From Hymenobacter fodinae (lineage in GTDB: Bacteria; Bacteroidota; Bacteroidia; Cytophagales; Hymenobacteraceae), in the NCBI RefSeq assembly GCF_004745825.1, contig NZ_SRLA01000001.1, forward strand, positions 248,001 to 312,000: 64,000 nucleotides of DNA, in the 5' to 3' direction. The position numbers were made by a program, and so were the translations under genes. Positions 43,582 to 51,648 of the stretch are shown here, in pieces. The notes under the pieces are model-generated. The model saw only the letters and a program-made list of their open reading frames with translations, searched no databases and had not been told where the DNA came from. Positions within the stretch are counted from its first letter, which is position 1. The number at the start of each line of letters is the position of its first letter.

Positions 43582-44844
43582 TTAGGCAGGCAGAATTACC
43601 CGAAAGGTAGTGCCCTGCTGCGGTACGCTCTCTACTTCTACGTGGCCCCCCTCGGCCTGCACCAAGCGGTTTACCAGAAACAGGCCTACGCCAGTGCCTT
43701 CGCCCGCGCTCGGATGGAAACGACGGAATAGCTGAAACAGCTCGGCTCCGTGCCGCTCCAGATCCAGCCCTAGGCCATTGTCTTGTACCTCTAGCACCGC
43801 GTGAGAGCCGGAACGATGGCTGCGCAGCTGTACCAGTGCCGGCCGCGCAGGATGCCGGTACTTCACGGCATTGGCAATCAGGTTGAGCAGCACCGTACGC
43901 AGGCTGCTGCGCACAAACTCTACTTCGGGCAGGGTTGTGAAGTCGGTCTTCACCTCGGCCTTGGCTTCCTGCAACTGCGGACGGAGGGTCTGCAGAATAT
44001 CAGCGGTAAGGTCGGCGAGGGGAACGCGCTCCGTGATTTGCTCACCCGGCGGGCGAGCCACCTGCACTACCGCGGCCAAATCAGTAATGGTAGTAGATAA
44101 GTTACTGAAGGAGTCCTCCATGAGCCGCAGCATCTGGCCAGCCTCTGGGTCGTGAAACGTAGCGGAGCGCCGCAGTTCCTCAAACAAGCCCTGTAAGTTG
44201 TGCACGGGCTGGCGCAGGTCGTGGGAAGCAGCGTACACGAAATTATCGAGGTCGGCATTGGTGCGGGCCAGCTGCTCATTGGCCGTGCGCAGCTCCTGGT
44301 TGCGGGCCCGTACCTCTTCGTTGGCCGCTGTCAACTGGTTGTTAGCCAGTTGAATCTGTTGGCGGGTTTCAGTAAGCTCATCCAGCGAGTCGCGCAACTG
44401 CTGGTTTACGGTTTGCAGCTGCTGGTGGTAGCGCGTGATGTACTGCCGCCACTCGTTTTTCTCAATGGCGTGGGTTACCGTTTTGTACAGGAGCTCTGGG
44501 TCGAAGTGCTGCTTTACCAGGTAATCCATTGCGCCCGTGTTGAGGGCCCGTACGGCCAAGGACTCGCTGCCCCCGCCGGTAATCATTACCACGCATAAGG
44601 TGTCGGGCGGCGTGAGCTGCTGCAGGTTGCTGAGCAGGGTCAAACCATCGGTATCCAACAGGTTATGATCGAGTAGCACGCAATCGGGGCGCAGGTTCCG
44701 AAACTGCTGCAGACCCTCGGCCCCAGAGCTGGCTTCGTGAATCTCAAACCGCTCATGCCCAATTTGCTTACCTAGGAACCGCTTATAGAGCATGCGGTCC
44801 TGCTCATTATCATCGATAAGTAAAATCTTCTTCACGCGGGGCAA
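43582..44844 (-). CDS. Receiver - histidine kinase hybrid
   Basis: A 420-residue protein whose order is inverted relative to most hybrids. The N-terminal receiver (residues 1-125) has the acidic pair Asp11/Asp12, phospho-acceptor Asp59 (LLDHNLLDTDG) and the Lys in YLVKQ. A coiled coil of about 65 residues follows (140-205, many QL and N repeats). Then a HisKA domain with His208 (AASHDLRQP) and an HATPase with NLIANAVKY, DNGLGLD and GTGVGLFLV. It is the last gene of the phytochrome operon, 3 bases after the receiver gene, and likely continues the phosphate relay from the photoreceptor. Confidence 0.93.
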   Translation of the reverse strand: MPRVKKILLIDDNEQDRMLYKRFLGKQIGHERFEIHEASSGAEGLQQFRNLRPDCVLLDHNLLDTDGLTLLSNLQQLTPPDTLCVVMITGGGSESLAVRALNTGAMDYLVKQHFDPELLYKTVTHAIEKNEWRQYITRYHQQLQTVNQQLRDSLDELTETRQQIQLANNQLTAANEEVRARNQELRTANEQLARTNADLDNFVYAASHDLRQPVHNLQGLFEELRRSATFHDPEAGQMLRLMEDSFSNLSTTITDLAAVVQVARPPGEQITERVPLADLTADILQTLRPQLQEAKAEVKTDFTTLPEVEFVRSSLRTVLLNLIANAVKYRHPARPALVQLRSHRSGSHAVLEVQDNGLGLDLERHGAELFQLFRRFHPSAGEGTGVGLFLVNRLVQAEGGHVEVESVPQQGTTFRVILPA

Positions 44845-44847
44845 ATC

Positions 44848-45294
44848 CTAGCTCAACAGGGGTAACTCCGAGGTTTTCAACCAGTAGCTCACCAGGAGGC
44901 GGGTTTTTTCCTCCAGCATGGCATAGTCGATGGGCTTAGTCAGGTAGCTGTTGGCGCCCAGGCGGTAGCAGTCCTCAATGTCGCGGGTGTTGGTAGAGGT
45001 GCTGAAAATGATGACCGGGATAGACTGTAGCCGGGGGTCTTGCTTAACAGCAGCCAGCACAGCTCGGCCATCGGTACCGGGCATATTCAGGTCGAGCAGC
45101 ACAAAGGCTGGCAGCTGCTGGGGCCAGCCGGGGAGCTTGCCGTAGCCCTGCAGATACTCAATGGCTTGGTCGCCGTCTTCACAGCGCAGCACGGGGTTAG
45201 GCAGCGCGTGCCGACGGAAGGCCCGGCCTAAGGCCGTGAAGTCTTCCACGCTGTCTTCCACCACTAAAATGGGCTTGAGAGATAAGGCTGACAC
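44848..45294 (-). CDS. Rcp1-like single-domain response regulator
   Basis: A 148-residue receiver with no output domain. Acidic pocket residues (VVEDSVED), the phospho-acceptor Asp68 in LLDLNMPG, a Thr/Ser at FSTST and the Lys in YLTKPID are present. It resembles Rcp1, the receiver partner of cyanobacterial phytochrome Cph1. The start is a GTG at 45294 that directly follows the phytochrome stop codon, so the two genes are coupled. Expected to take the phosphate from the phytochrome kinase and pass it on. Confidence 0.92.
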   Translation of the reverse strand: MSALSLKPILVVEDSVEDFTALGRAFRRHALPNPVLRCEDGDQAIEYLQGYGKLPGWPQQLPAFVLLDLNMPGTDGRAVLAAVKQDPRLQSIPVIIFSTSTNTRDIEDCYRLGANSYLTKPIDYAMLEEKTRLLVSYWLKTSELPLLS

Positions 45295-47613
45295 TTACAA
45301 ATGTTTTGAAAGGGAAAAATAAAAGGTTGCACCCTGGCCTAGTACGGAATCTACCCAAATTTCGCCGTTGTGCTTCTCCACCATTTTTCTGGCAATGGCT
45401 AAGCCCGCTCCAGTACCACCTCCATATCTGTCTTGCGTGTGAAGCCGCTTGAAGATCTTGAAGATGTTTTCGTGGTGCTTAGGATCAATTCCAATGCCAT
45501 TATCGCGCACATAGAAAACATAAAAGTCCTGGGGAGTTCCAGTACCGCGAGGGCCGCGCATTTCTGGGGGCGCTAGGCCTACCTGCACCGAGCGCTCAGG
45601 GGTGTCGCTGTAGCGCATGGCGTTGGTGAGCAAGTTGTTAAAGACTTCCCGAATCCGAACCTGGTCGCAGATAAGGGTAGGCAGCGGGTCGACAATGGTA
45701 GCCGTGGTGCCCATTTGCTCAAATCGGGGCTGCAGCATGTCAATAACGTCTTCCACCACCTCCTGCATGTTGGTCTCAACGAGCGTAAGCTCCTCGCGGC
45801 CCATCCGGGAAAGCTGCAGCAACGACTCAATGAGGGATTCCATACGCTTGCTCAGGCGCACCAGCGTTTGGAGCTTGTTCACGCCCTCCGCATCCAGCTG
45901 CTCAGCATAATCCTCGAGCAGGAAAACGGAGTAGTTATGAATGCCGCGCAGGGGCTCTTTTAAGTCGTGCGAGGCCACGTAGGCAAACGAGTCTAGCTCG
46001 TCGTTGCTGCGCGCCAGCTCTAGGTTGAGGCGGCTCAGGCTGGCAGCCCGGGCCTGTAGCTCGTTGAAAATCTTCAACCGAACATCGGAGAGATGAAGCC
46101 GAATTTCCTGGGCAGCTTCAATTTCCATGGGGCGCCACGGGGCCGAAGTGTTGTCGACGGTCTGGCTCCAGGCTTCAAATGACTGCCGGGGCGAGAGAAA
46201 CACCTGCCCGTCTTGCATCACCTCGGCTTTCTGGGTTTTGCCGGCCCAGGTAACCGTCTGTATCTGCTCTGGGCGGAACCAAATGATATAGTCGCCGGGC
46301 TTTTGCGAGAGAGAAATAGCCAGTAGGCCACTCGCTGCTCCCCGGATAGCTACCCCAGCGGGGTTGTGCCGCGCGTAAGAATCAGTGTAGAATACGTCTT
46401 CTTGGGGAGCGTTCTGTTCCAGCCAGGCTAGCAGGTCCTGGATTTGCGCCTCATTGGGCGTGACACCCAGGGTAATAATTTGTCCCTCAAAGCAAATGGC
46501 CGCTCCACCGCAGGCAATTACCTCCTGCACGGTAGGCCTATGGAGGTAGAGGCCTTCCATAAAGTTCTCCTGGCGGCCCACCAAATCAAAAAGCCGAGCC
46601 TGCGTTTCCCGAATGTGCAGCTGGTAGGCATAGTCATCGTTCTGCTGCTTGCTGCGCAGCAACGCCGAAAACGTTTTACCAATAAACAAACACAGCTCGC
46701 GCAGCTCGTAGCTTACTAGGCGCGGCGTGAGGTGGTGGCAAGTAATCATGCCCCAGAGCACCCCATCCTGGATGATGGAAATGGTCATGGTGGCCGCCAC
46801 GCCCATGTTGCGCAGGTACTCCAGATGAATTGGTGACACGCTACGCAGCACCGCGTGGGTCATGTCGGGGGGGCGGGCGGCCGTGGGGTGCAGCACGGGG
46901 TGCAGGAGGGCCGGCACGTAATTCACGTCCGGAATAAAGCGCAGCCAGTTTTTGAGGTACATGGCCCGGGCCTGCTGCGGAATATCGGTGGCCGGGTAGT
47001 GCAGGCCTAGGAAGGGCTCTAGGTCTTCGCGCTTGGCCTCGGCCACTACTTCACCGCTGGCATCCTCCGCAAAGCGATACACTACCACGCGGTCGAAGCC
47101 CGTGATGTCGCGAATTTGATTTGCCGCGTGCTGGCAGAATTCTAGCACCGACGTGGCGCTCAGCATCTGGCCTAGGGCTATGTTCAGGGACGGCAGGTCT
47201 AGCACGCTGGTGCCCGTTTCCGCTACGGGCTCAAACTCCAGCCACAGCAGCTGGTCGTAGCGATGCACGATGAGCTTGTAGAAAGGCTGACCTTCCACTT
47301 GCTCGAGGCGCGTGCCCAGCAGCTTGGCCGACTCCGTGAGCGTAGGCCAGAGTGCCGTCAGCTCGGCCAGGGTGGCGGGGTTTAGGAACTGGTCGAGGCT
47401 GCTGCCAAGCAGGTCCGGCGCCGAAATGCCAATCAGGGCCTGCGTGTTCTCGCTGACGTGCACCACCCGCTTCGTGGCAGGGTCGAGGCACAGCAAAAAG
47501 CCGTAGGGCTGCACCGAGCCCGGAATATGAATAGGCTCCCGGTCGCAGTTAGTAAGAGTGATGGGAGCATTTATCAGGCTCTCATCGGAGTAGATTACGG
47601 CTGATTGATCCAC
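45295..47613 (-). CDS. bphP: Bacteriophytochrome histidine kinase
   Basis: A 772-residue red/far-red photoreceptor. The PAS-GAF-PHY photosensory module spans about 1-510. Cys23 (TNCDREPIHIPG) is the biliverdin-binding cysteine of true bacteriophytochromes. The GAF domain has the PATDIPQQAR motif (PASDIP type) and the chromophore region SPIHLEYLRNMGV. PHY follows with WFRPEQIQTVTWAG (tongue-like PRxSF block SPRQSFEAW). The kinase has His549 (VASHDLKEP) and an HATPase with NNLLTNAMRY, DNGIGID and GGTGAGLAI. Gene order gives the cofactor enzyme immediately upstream and the output proteins downstream, all overlapping or abutting. Confidence 0.96.
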   Translation of the reverse strand: MDQSAVIYSDESLINAPITLTNCDREPIHIPGSVQPYGFLLCLDPATKRVVHVSENTQALIGISAPDLLGSSLDQFLNPATLAELTALWPTLTESAKLLGTRLEQVEGQPFYKLIVHRYDQLLWLEFEPVAETGTSVLDLPSLNIALGQMLSATSVLEFCQHAANQIRDITGFDRVVVYRFAEDASGEVVAEAKREDLEPFLGLHYPATDIPQQARAMYLKNWLRFIPDVNYVPALLHPVLHPTAARPPDMTHAVLRSVSPIHLEYLRNMGVAATMTISIIQDGVLWGMITCHHLTPRLVSYELRELCLFIGKTFSALLRSKQQNDDYAYQLHIRETQARLFDLVGRQENFMEGLYLHRPTVQEVIACGGAAICFEGQIITLGVTPNEAQIQDLLAWLEQNAPQEDVFYTDSYARHNPAGVAIRGAASGLLAISLSQKPGDYIIWFRPEQIQTVTWAGKTQKAEVMQDGQVFLSPRQSFEAWSQTVDNTSAPWRPMEIEAAQEIRLHLSDVRLKIFNELQARAASLSRLNLELARSNDELDSFAYVASHDLKEPLRGIHNYSVFLLEDYAEQLDAEGVNKLQTLVRLSKRMESLIESLLQLSRMGREELTLVETNMQEVVEDVIDMLQPRFEQMGTTATIVDPLPTLICDQVRIREVFNNLLTNAMRYSDTPERSVQVGLAPPEMRGPRGTGTPQDFYVFYVRDNGIGIDPKHHENIFKIFKRLHTQDRYGGGTGAGLAIARKMVEKHNGEIWVDSVLGQGATFYFSLSKHL

Positions 47614-48158
47614 GCGTGTAGTTTTTGGAACGTGAGACTCGCCGAATCCACTATTTCGGCTTGGTTGGCATCGGTGGCTTCTTCAGTAAGCAGCTGGCAA
47701 AAGCGCTTCCATAGCGGGCCGGTTTGGTCGCCGTTGCCCGAGAAGTACGTGCGGGACTCGATACCGGCTTTGGCCAACTGGCGGGTAATTACCTGCCCCC
47801 CTAGAGTAGAGCCCTCCAGTACGTACAAGGCCCCCAGCAGTTGGGGCCACGTAGCGAGAGGGGGCATGTCGGGGCACAGAGGTAGGGGCGAGTTGGGCGG
47901 CAGGTCGGCCAGAATCAGGTGGGCCCGGTGGCGCTGAGCTATGTCCCAGGCCGGCGTAAACTCGTGCTGATCTAGGTGCGCCTCGTACGGTTTCAGGAAG
48001 CCATACAGCTTGGCCAGAAACCAATGCGTCTGCTCTGCCGATACTTGCCCGGCACCCAAGGCCTGGTTGAAGTGGTTTTGCTCCAGGGCGTCGTGGTAAG
48101 GGCGGGTTTCGGACCGCAAGCGTTGCAAAATGACAGGACTCTCGGAAGCAGACGACAT
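47595..48158 (-). CDS. bphO: Heme oxygenase (biliverdin-producing)
   Basis: A 187-residue heme oxygenase that opens heme to biliverdin, CO and iron, supplying the phytochrome chromophore. The start at 48158 gives MSSASESPVILQRLRSETRPYH with the proximal His22. The distal helix block is LGALYVLEGSTLGGQV. Its last 19 bases overlap the phytochrome gene. It is the first gene of the operon. A longer frame to 48218 adds an unconserved leader. Confidence 0.93.
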   Translation of the reverse strand: MSSASESPVILQRLRSETRPYHDALEQNHFNQALGAGQVSAEQTHWFLAKLYGFLKPYEAHLDQHEFTPAWDIAQRHRAHLILADLPPNSPLPLCPDMPPLATWPQLLGALYVLEGSTLGGQVITRQLAKAGIESRTYFSGNGDQTGPLWKRFCQLLTEEATDANQAEIVDSASLTFQKLHAWINQP

Positions 48159-48708
48159 AGAAAACAAGGCGGCTATATTCCGCAAAGATAAGGTACGCAA
48201 CCAATAGGCACCTGGCAAAAAGGGGTTTCACACTAGGCCGTAGAGCTAGCTTTAACCGCCCGTAGCCACCATTCGGGGGGCCGAAACAGAACGTTTGCCG
48301 AATACCCTGAGTCAGGCATCCAGGGGCTGAGAAAGCAGACCCGCAAGAAGGCCCCTGCACTGCCAATTGGTAACTAACAGGCGCGCTACGTAAGGTTAGC
48401 TCAACAATAACGTGGGTGCGTGTGAGTTGTTTACGGACGAGTGGCCTTAGGAGAGAATGCAAGCCTGGGGCACGAAACTTGCTTTAGCGCGGTTATACCC
48501 TCGGAGGCCGCGCGTTTTGTGAGGGTGGAGTGAGTAGTGTCAGTCTTCCAAAAAATAGGTTATTGAGCACCTGCAAGCTTCACGGCGCGAGGTGCCTCCC
48601 CATGCAACGGTTCTGCAGCCGTTGTGTACTGATTCATCCGAAAGCCCATCTGTAGATTCCTGACGCCCCGCGTTGGGATATAGGCGTTCTTTTTAACGGC
48701 AGATTTCC
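48159..48708. other. Gene-free region upstream of the phytochrome operon
   Basis: 550 bases between divergent genes. A minus-strand TATCTTTG at 48183-48190 is a likely -7 element for the operon, 25 bases before bphO. A short hairpin CAACGG/CCGTTG occurs near 48605-48625. I see no protein gene, tRNA or repeat in the rest. Confidence 0.5.
48183..48190 (-). promoter_or_regulatory. Putative -7 element of the bphO operon
   Basis: TATCTTTG on the minus strand is an exact TAnnTTTG match, 24 bases upstream of the bphO start. No -33 TTG at the standard distance was found. Confidence 0.5.
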
Positions 48709-49044
48709 ATGCACCCTACCATAGCAACTTACGGCCTTGGGGCCGCACCTACTCATGCGCAAACGCATGAACTCAAGATCTGGCCTGCCTGCTTCTCGGC
48801 GGTGGATGCCGGAACCAAACCTTTTGATGTTCGAGAAAATGATCGGGACTTCCGCGTGGGCGACGTACTAGTGCTGCGCGAGTATGAGCCCGAAAGTGAG
48901 CAGTACAGTGGCCGCAGCCTGACGCGTTGGGTTAGCTACATCATGCACGGTGGCTCGTTTGGCGTAGAAGCCGGCTGGTGCGTGCTAGGCCTAAGTGAGC
49001 GGCCCCCGCTGCCCGCCGGCATCCACGACACCAAGCTCTGGTAG
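48709..49044 (+). CDS. DUF3850 protein (ASCH/PUA-like)
   Basis: A 111-residue protein matching DUF3850: THELKIWPACFSAVDAGTKPFDVRENDRDFRVGD, LVLREYEPESEQYSGRSL and YIMHGGSFGVEAGWCVLGL. This small ASCH-like fold binds nucleic acid or modified bases in related families and is common in phages and mobile elements. It is a lone copy here, with host-like base composition. A terminator follows. Confidence 0.9.
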   Translation: MHPTIATYGLGAAPTHAQTHELKIWPACFSAVDAGTKPFDVRENDRDFRVGDVLVLREYEPESEQYSGRSLTRWVSYIMHGGSFGVEAGWCVLGLSERPPLPAGIHDTKLW

Positions 49045-49116
49045 ACCATTAACTTCCGGCCTCCTGCGTGCAGGAAGTGGCCTAGCTCACCTACCGCAAT
49101 CGTTGGCATAGCGCCC

Positions 49117-49157
49117 AAGCCGACTCAGACTCCTTCACGGGGGTTCTGAGCCGGCTT
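49117..49157 (+). terminator. Hairpin terminator
   Basis: AAGCCGACTCAGA (49117-49129) pairs with TCTGAGCCGGCTT (49145-49157) with one mismatch, followed by TCTAATTTCT. Confidence 0.75.
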
Positions 49158-49280
49158 TCTAATTTCTAGGCCAGCAACGGGCGCTTTCAAGCTATAAAGA
49201 TGGGGCCGTTAGGGGCCGCTCAGTGCTATATGGGCTGGTCATTGGGTTGTATCTTCGTGGGGAGTTAGGTACCCGATTTG

Positions 49281-50363
49281 GTGGAGCAGGAAGAAAGCCG
49301 GAAGATTATTCATCTGGACATGGATGCGTTCTACGCTTCCGTGGAACAGCGCGACAACCCCATCTTGCGTGGGCGGCCCGTGGCGGTGGGCGGCTCGCGG
49401 CAGCGCGGCGTGGTGGCGGCCGCCAGTTACGAGGCCCGGCAATTCGGGGTGCGCTCGGCCATGGCCTCCTCGGTGGCTAAGCGCAAGTGCCCGGAGCTGA
49501 TTTTCGTGAAGCCCCGGTTTGACGTATATAAGGAAGTATCTCTGCAGATTCGGGAGATTTTTGCGGAATACACGCCGCTGATTGAGCCGGTGTCGTTGGA
49601 TGAGGCCTACCTCGATGTGACCCACAACCTCAAGCAGATTGCTTCGGCTACGCAGGTGGCCCAGGAAATAAGAGCCAAAATTTTGGCGAAAACTCAGCTC
49701 ACGGCCTCGGCGGGCATCTCCTACAATAAGTTTCTGGCCAAGCTGGCCTCCGATTACCGCAAGCCTAACGGGCAGTTTGTCATTAAGCCCGCCCAGGGGC
49801 TGGCCTTTGTAGAAGCTTTGAGCGTAGGCCAGTTTCACGGCATTGGGCACGTTACGGCGGCGCGCATGAACCAGCTAGGCATCTTCACGGGCTGGGATTT
49901 GCGCCAGCAGACGCAGGCCTTCTTACGTCAGAACTTTGGAAAAGCAGGCTCTTACTACTACGCCATTGCCCGTGCTCAAGACCACCGCCCCGTTGTGGCC
50001 GACCGGGTGCGTAAATCGGTAGGCTCCGAAACCACCTTTGAGCAAGACCTGACCACCCAGGAGCAGCTACTGAGTGGACTACAGCCAGCCCTGGAATCGG
50101 TGTGGAGTTACTGCGAACGGACTGGTATTCTGGGGCGCACGCTCACGGTAAAGGCCAAGTACAACGACTTTCAAGTGCTCACGCGTAGCCGCACCAGCAT
50201 AGTGCCTTTTACAAGTCAAGCCGCGCTAGAGCAGGTGGGGCGGGAATTGCTGAATTCCTTATGGCCCCTGCCCAAAGGCATTCGGCTGCTGGGAGCTTCC
50301 TTATCTAATCTAGATACGGCGGGCGAGGATACTCCCGGCCGCCAGTTGCTGCTGCCGCTCTAG
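49281..50363 (+). CDS. dinB: DNA polymerase IV
   Basis: A 360-residue Y-family translesion polymerase. No ATG precedes the conserved N-terminus, so the start is non-standard: GTG at 49281, or TTG one codon earlier. Catalytic residues are Asp13 (HLDMDAFYAS) and Asp107/Glu108 (VSLDEAYLDV). The YEARQFGVRSAM finger block, HhH region (GIGHVTAARMNQLGI) and little-finger domain are intact. The C-terminal QLLLPL is a probable sliding-clamp motif. It copies past lesions at the cost of accuracy. It overlaps the convergent sce7726 gene by 4 bases. Confidence 0.95.
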   Translation: MEQEESRKIIHLDMDAFYASVEQRDNPILRGRPVAVGGSRQRGVVAAASYEARQFGVRSAMASSVAKRKCPELIFVKPRFDVYKEVSLQIREIFAEYTPLIEPVSLDEAYLDVTHNLKQIASATQVAQEIRAKILAKTQLTASAGISYNKFLAKLASDYRKPNGQFVIKPAQGLAFVEALSVGQFHGIGHVTAARMNQLGIFTGWDLRQQTQAFLRQNFGKAGSYYYAIARAQDHRPVVADRVRKSVGSETTFEQDLTTQEQLLSGLQPALESVWSYCERTGILGRTLTVKAKYNDFQVLTRSRTSIVPFTSQAALEQVGRELLNSLWPLPKGIRLLGASLSNLDTAGEDTPGRQLLLPL

Positions 50364-51025
50364 GCCACCTTGGTTGGCTTGCGCTTGGTGGCAGTGGCTT
50401 TACGCTTGGTCTTTGCTTTCGTGTTGTGAGTAGGTTTGCGACGACGGCGGCCGCCGAAGCGCTGCCGCTCGGCTTTGCGCTCGGCGCGGTGTAGTAGGCG
50501 CTCGGGTAGGCGGGCAGTCAGTCGGTCGCGCACGTACTGGGCCAGGCCGGAGAGAGGCACCAAGTGGGTGGTGCGTAGGAAGTTGAGCACCTCGCGGCGA
50601 CGCAGCGTGCTTACTCCCGAGAGGCCTAGGGCCAGCAGGTATTGCTTTACTTCTTCCAGCAGCAGCAAGCTGGCCAGCGGAGCGCGCGCAACGGTAGCAT
50701 TGTACGCGGCCGCCCGGTGTACTCGCAACTCCTGGCCGGGGACAGCCACCAGCACGCCCACCCACTCGGGCAGCAGGGGCAGCAGCTTGGGCAGGTGTTT
50801 TTCCGTCACGATAAACGTCACGAAGTCATACACCTCGCCGTAGCAGCGGAGCTGATTAGCCACGCGCTGCAGGGTGTCGCCGTCGCCCTTCACCTCGTAG
50901 CCGTGCATAAAAGCAGGCGTGATGTGCACCACATCGGCGCGGGTAGTGCCGGTGGGTAGCTCATCCACGTACACACCCTCCGTAAGCAGGGGATAAAGCA
51001 GGGCGCGGATTTCGGGGTCGTTCAT
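50360..51025 (-). CDS. sce7726 family protein with basic tail
   Basis: A 221-residue protein. The start at 51025 gives MNDPEIRALLYPLL. The N-terminal half follows the sce7726 pattern and has PD-(D/E)xK nuclease-like residues: an acidic VDELPTGTTRADVVHI, then GYEVKGDGDTLQRVANQLRCYGEVYDFVTFIV. The last 50 residues are extremely basic (Arg/Lys/Thr repeats such as GGRRRRKP and TKRKPTK), suggesting nucleic-acid contact. Its role is unknown. It overlaps dinB tail to tail by 4 bases, so no terminator separates them. Confidence 0.8.
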   Translation of the reverse strand: MNDPEIRALLYPLLTEGVYVDELPTGTTRADVVHITPAFMHGYEVKGDGDTLQRVANQLRCYGEVYDFVTFIVTEKHLPKLLPLLPEWVGVLVAVPGQELRVHRAAAYNATVARAPLASLLLLEEVKQYLLALGLSGVSTLRRREVLNFLRTTHLVPLSGLAQYVRDRLTARLPERLLHRAERKAERQRFGGRRRRKPTHNTKAKTKRKATATKRKPTKVA

Positions 51026-51094
51026 AACAGGCCTAGGCCAGGGCACAAAAGCGAAAAAAGGCGCCAAACGCCCCTTCGGTAAGCAAGTTAAAAC

Positions 51095-51132
51095 AGAAAG
51101 CCCGACCGCACACAAGGGCGGTCGGGCTTTCT
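51095..51132 (-). terminator. Terminator after the Thr-rich protein gene
   Basis: A perfect 15-bp stem AGAAAGCCCGACCGC (51095-51109) with GCGGTCGGGCTTTCT (51118-51132) around an 8-nt loop, 38 bases past the stop at 51170 on the minus strand. Confidence 0.85.
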
Positions 51133-51169
51133 AGTAGGGTTGGCTATAGCGCGAGGCGCTACGGCTAGC

Positions 51170-51496
51170 TTATTGAGGATCAGCCTTAACTTTCGACTTA
51201 CGCTTCTTGTCTTTAGCTTTCACGTCAGACTTGCCAGTGGCAGTGCCCTGGGTCACGCCCGTGCCCGACTGCGTTGCAATAGACGAACCCGACGTGGTGC
51301 CCGACATAGGCTGGTCCATCGTGGTGGTGGTAGTCGTCGATTTAGTGGTTTCAGTGGTGGCAGGTGCCGTCTGAATTACCGTGCCCTGGGTAGGAGTAGT
51401 AGTCTGCGACTGAGTGGTAGTAGTCGTGCTCGTCTGGGCGTTGGCGGTAGCAACACCGGCTACGAGGAAAGCGGCAACAGCAAATACTTTTTTCAT
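51170..51496 (-). CDS. Small secreted Thr/Ser-rich protein
   Basis: A 108-residue protein. The start at 51496 begins a signal peptide (KKVFAVAAFLVAGVATANAQ). The mature part is low-complexity Thr/Ser/Gln (TSTTTTTQSQTTTPTQG, TTETTKSTTTTTTMDQP) and ends in a basic DVKAKDKKRKSKVKADPQ. I recognise no domain. The repeats could be a flexible stalk or O-glycosylated, as is known for Bacteroidota secreted proteins, but no D-S/T-A/L/I/V/M/T motif cluster was confirmed. Confidence 0.7.
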   Translation of the reverse strand: MKKVFAVAAFLVAGVATANAQTSTTTTTQSQTTTPTQGTVIQTAPATTETTKSTTTTTTMDQPMSGTTSGSSIATQSGTGVTQGTATGKSDVKAKDKKRKSKVKADPQ

Positions 51497-51648
51497 GGGG
51501 AAAGAAATTAGGGGCATGAAACATAGTCGAAGAAACACCAGTTGCCTGTTGTGCTTCGGCTAGACTTTAACGGGTAACTGCAACCGATGTTGCCCTTGCC
51601 GTATAATTTAAGTGAGAAAAACATGAAATAACCCGGAAAAAAGGCTGT

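Noticed and set aside
47683..48462. Minus-strand open frame overlapping heme oxygenase
   Set aside because: It is out of frame with bphO and has no recognisable domain, while bphO has conserved family residues.
51250..51450. Short repeated units looking like a CRISPR or tandem array
   Set aside because: They are Thr/Ser codon repeats inside the secreted protein gene at 51170-51496; there are no regular spacers. No CRISPR array was found in the window.
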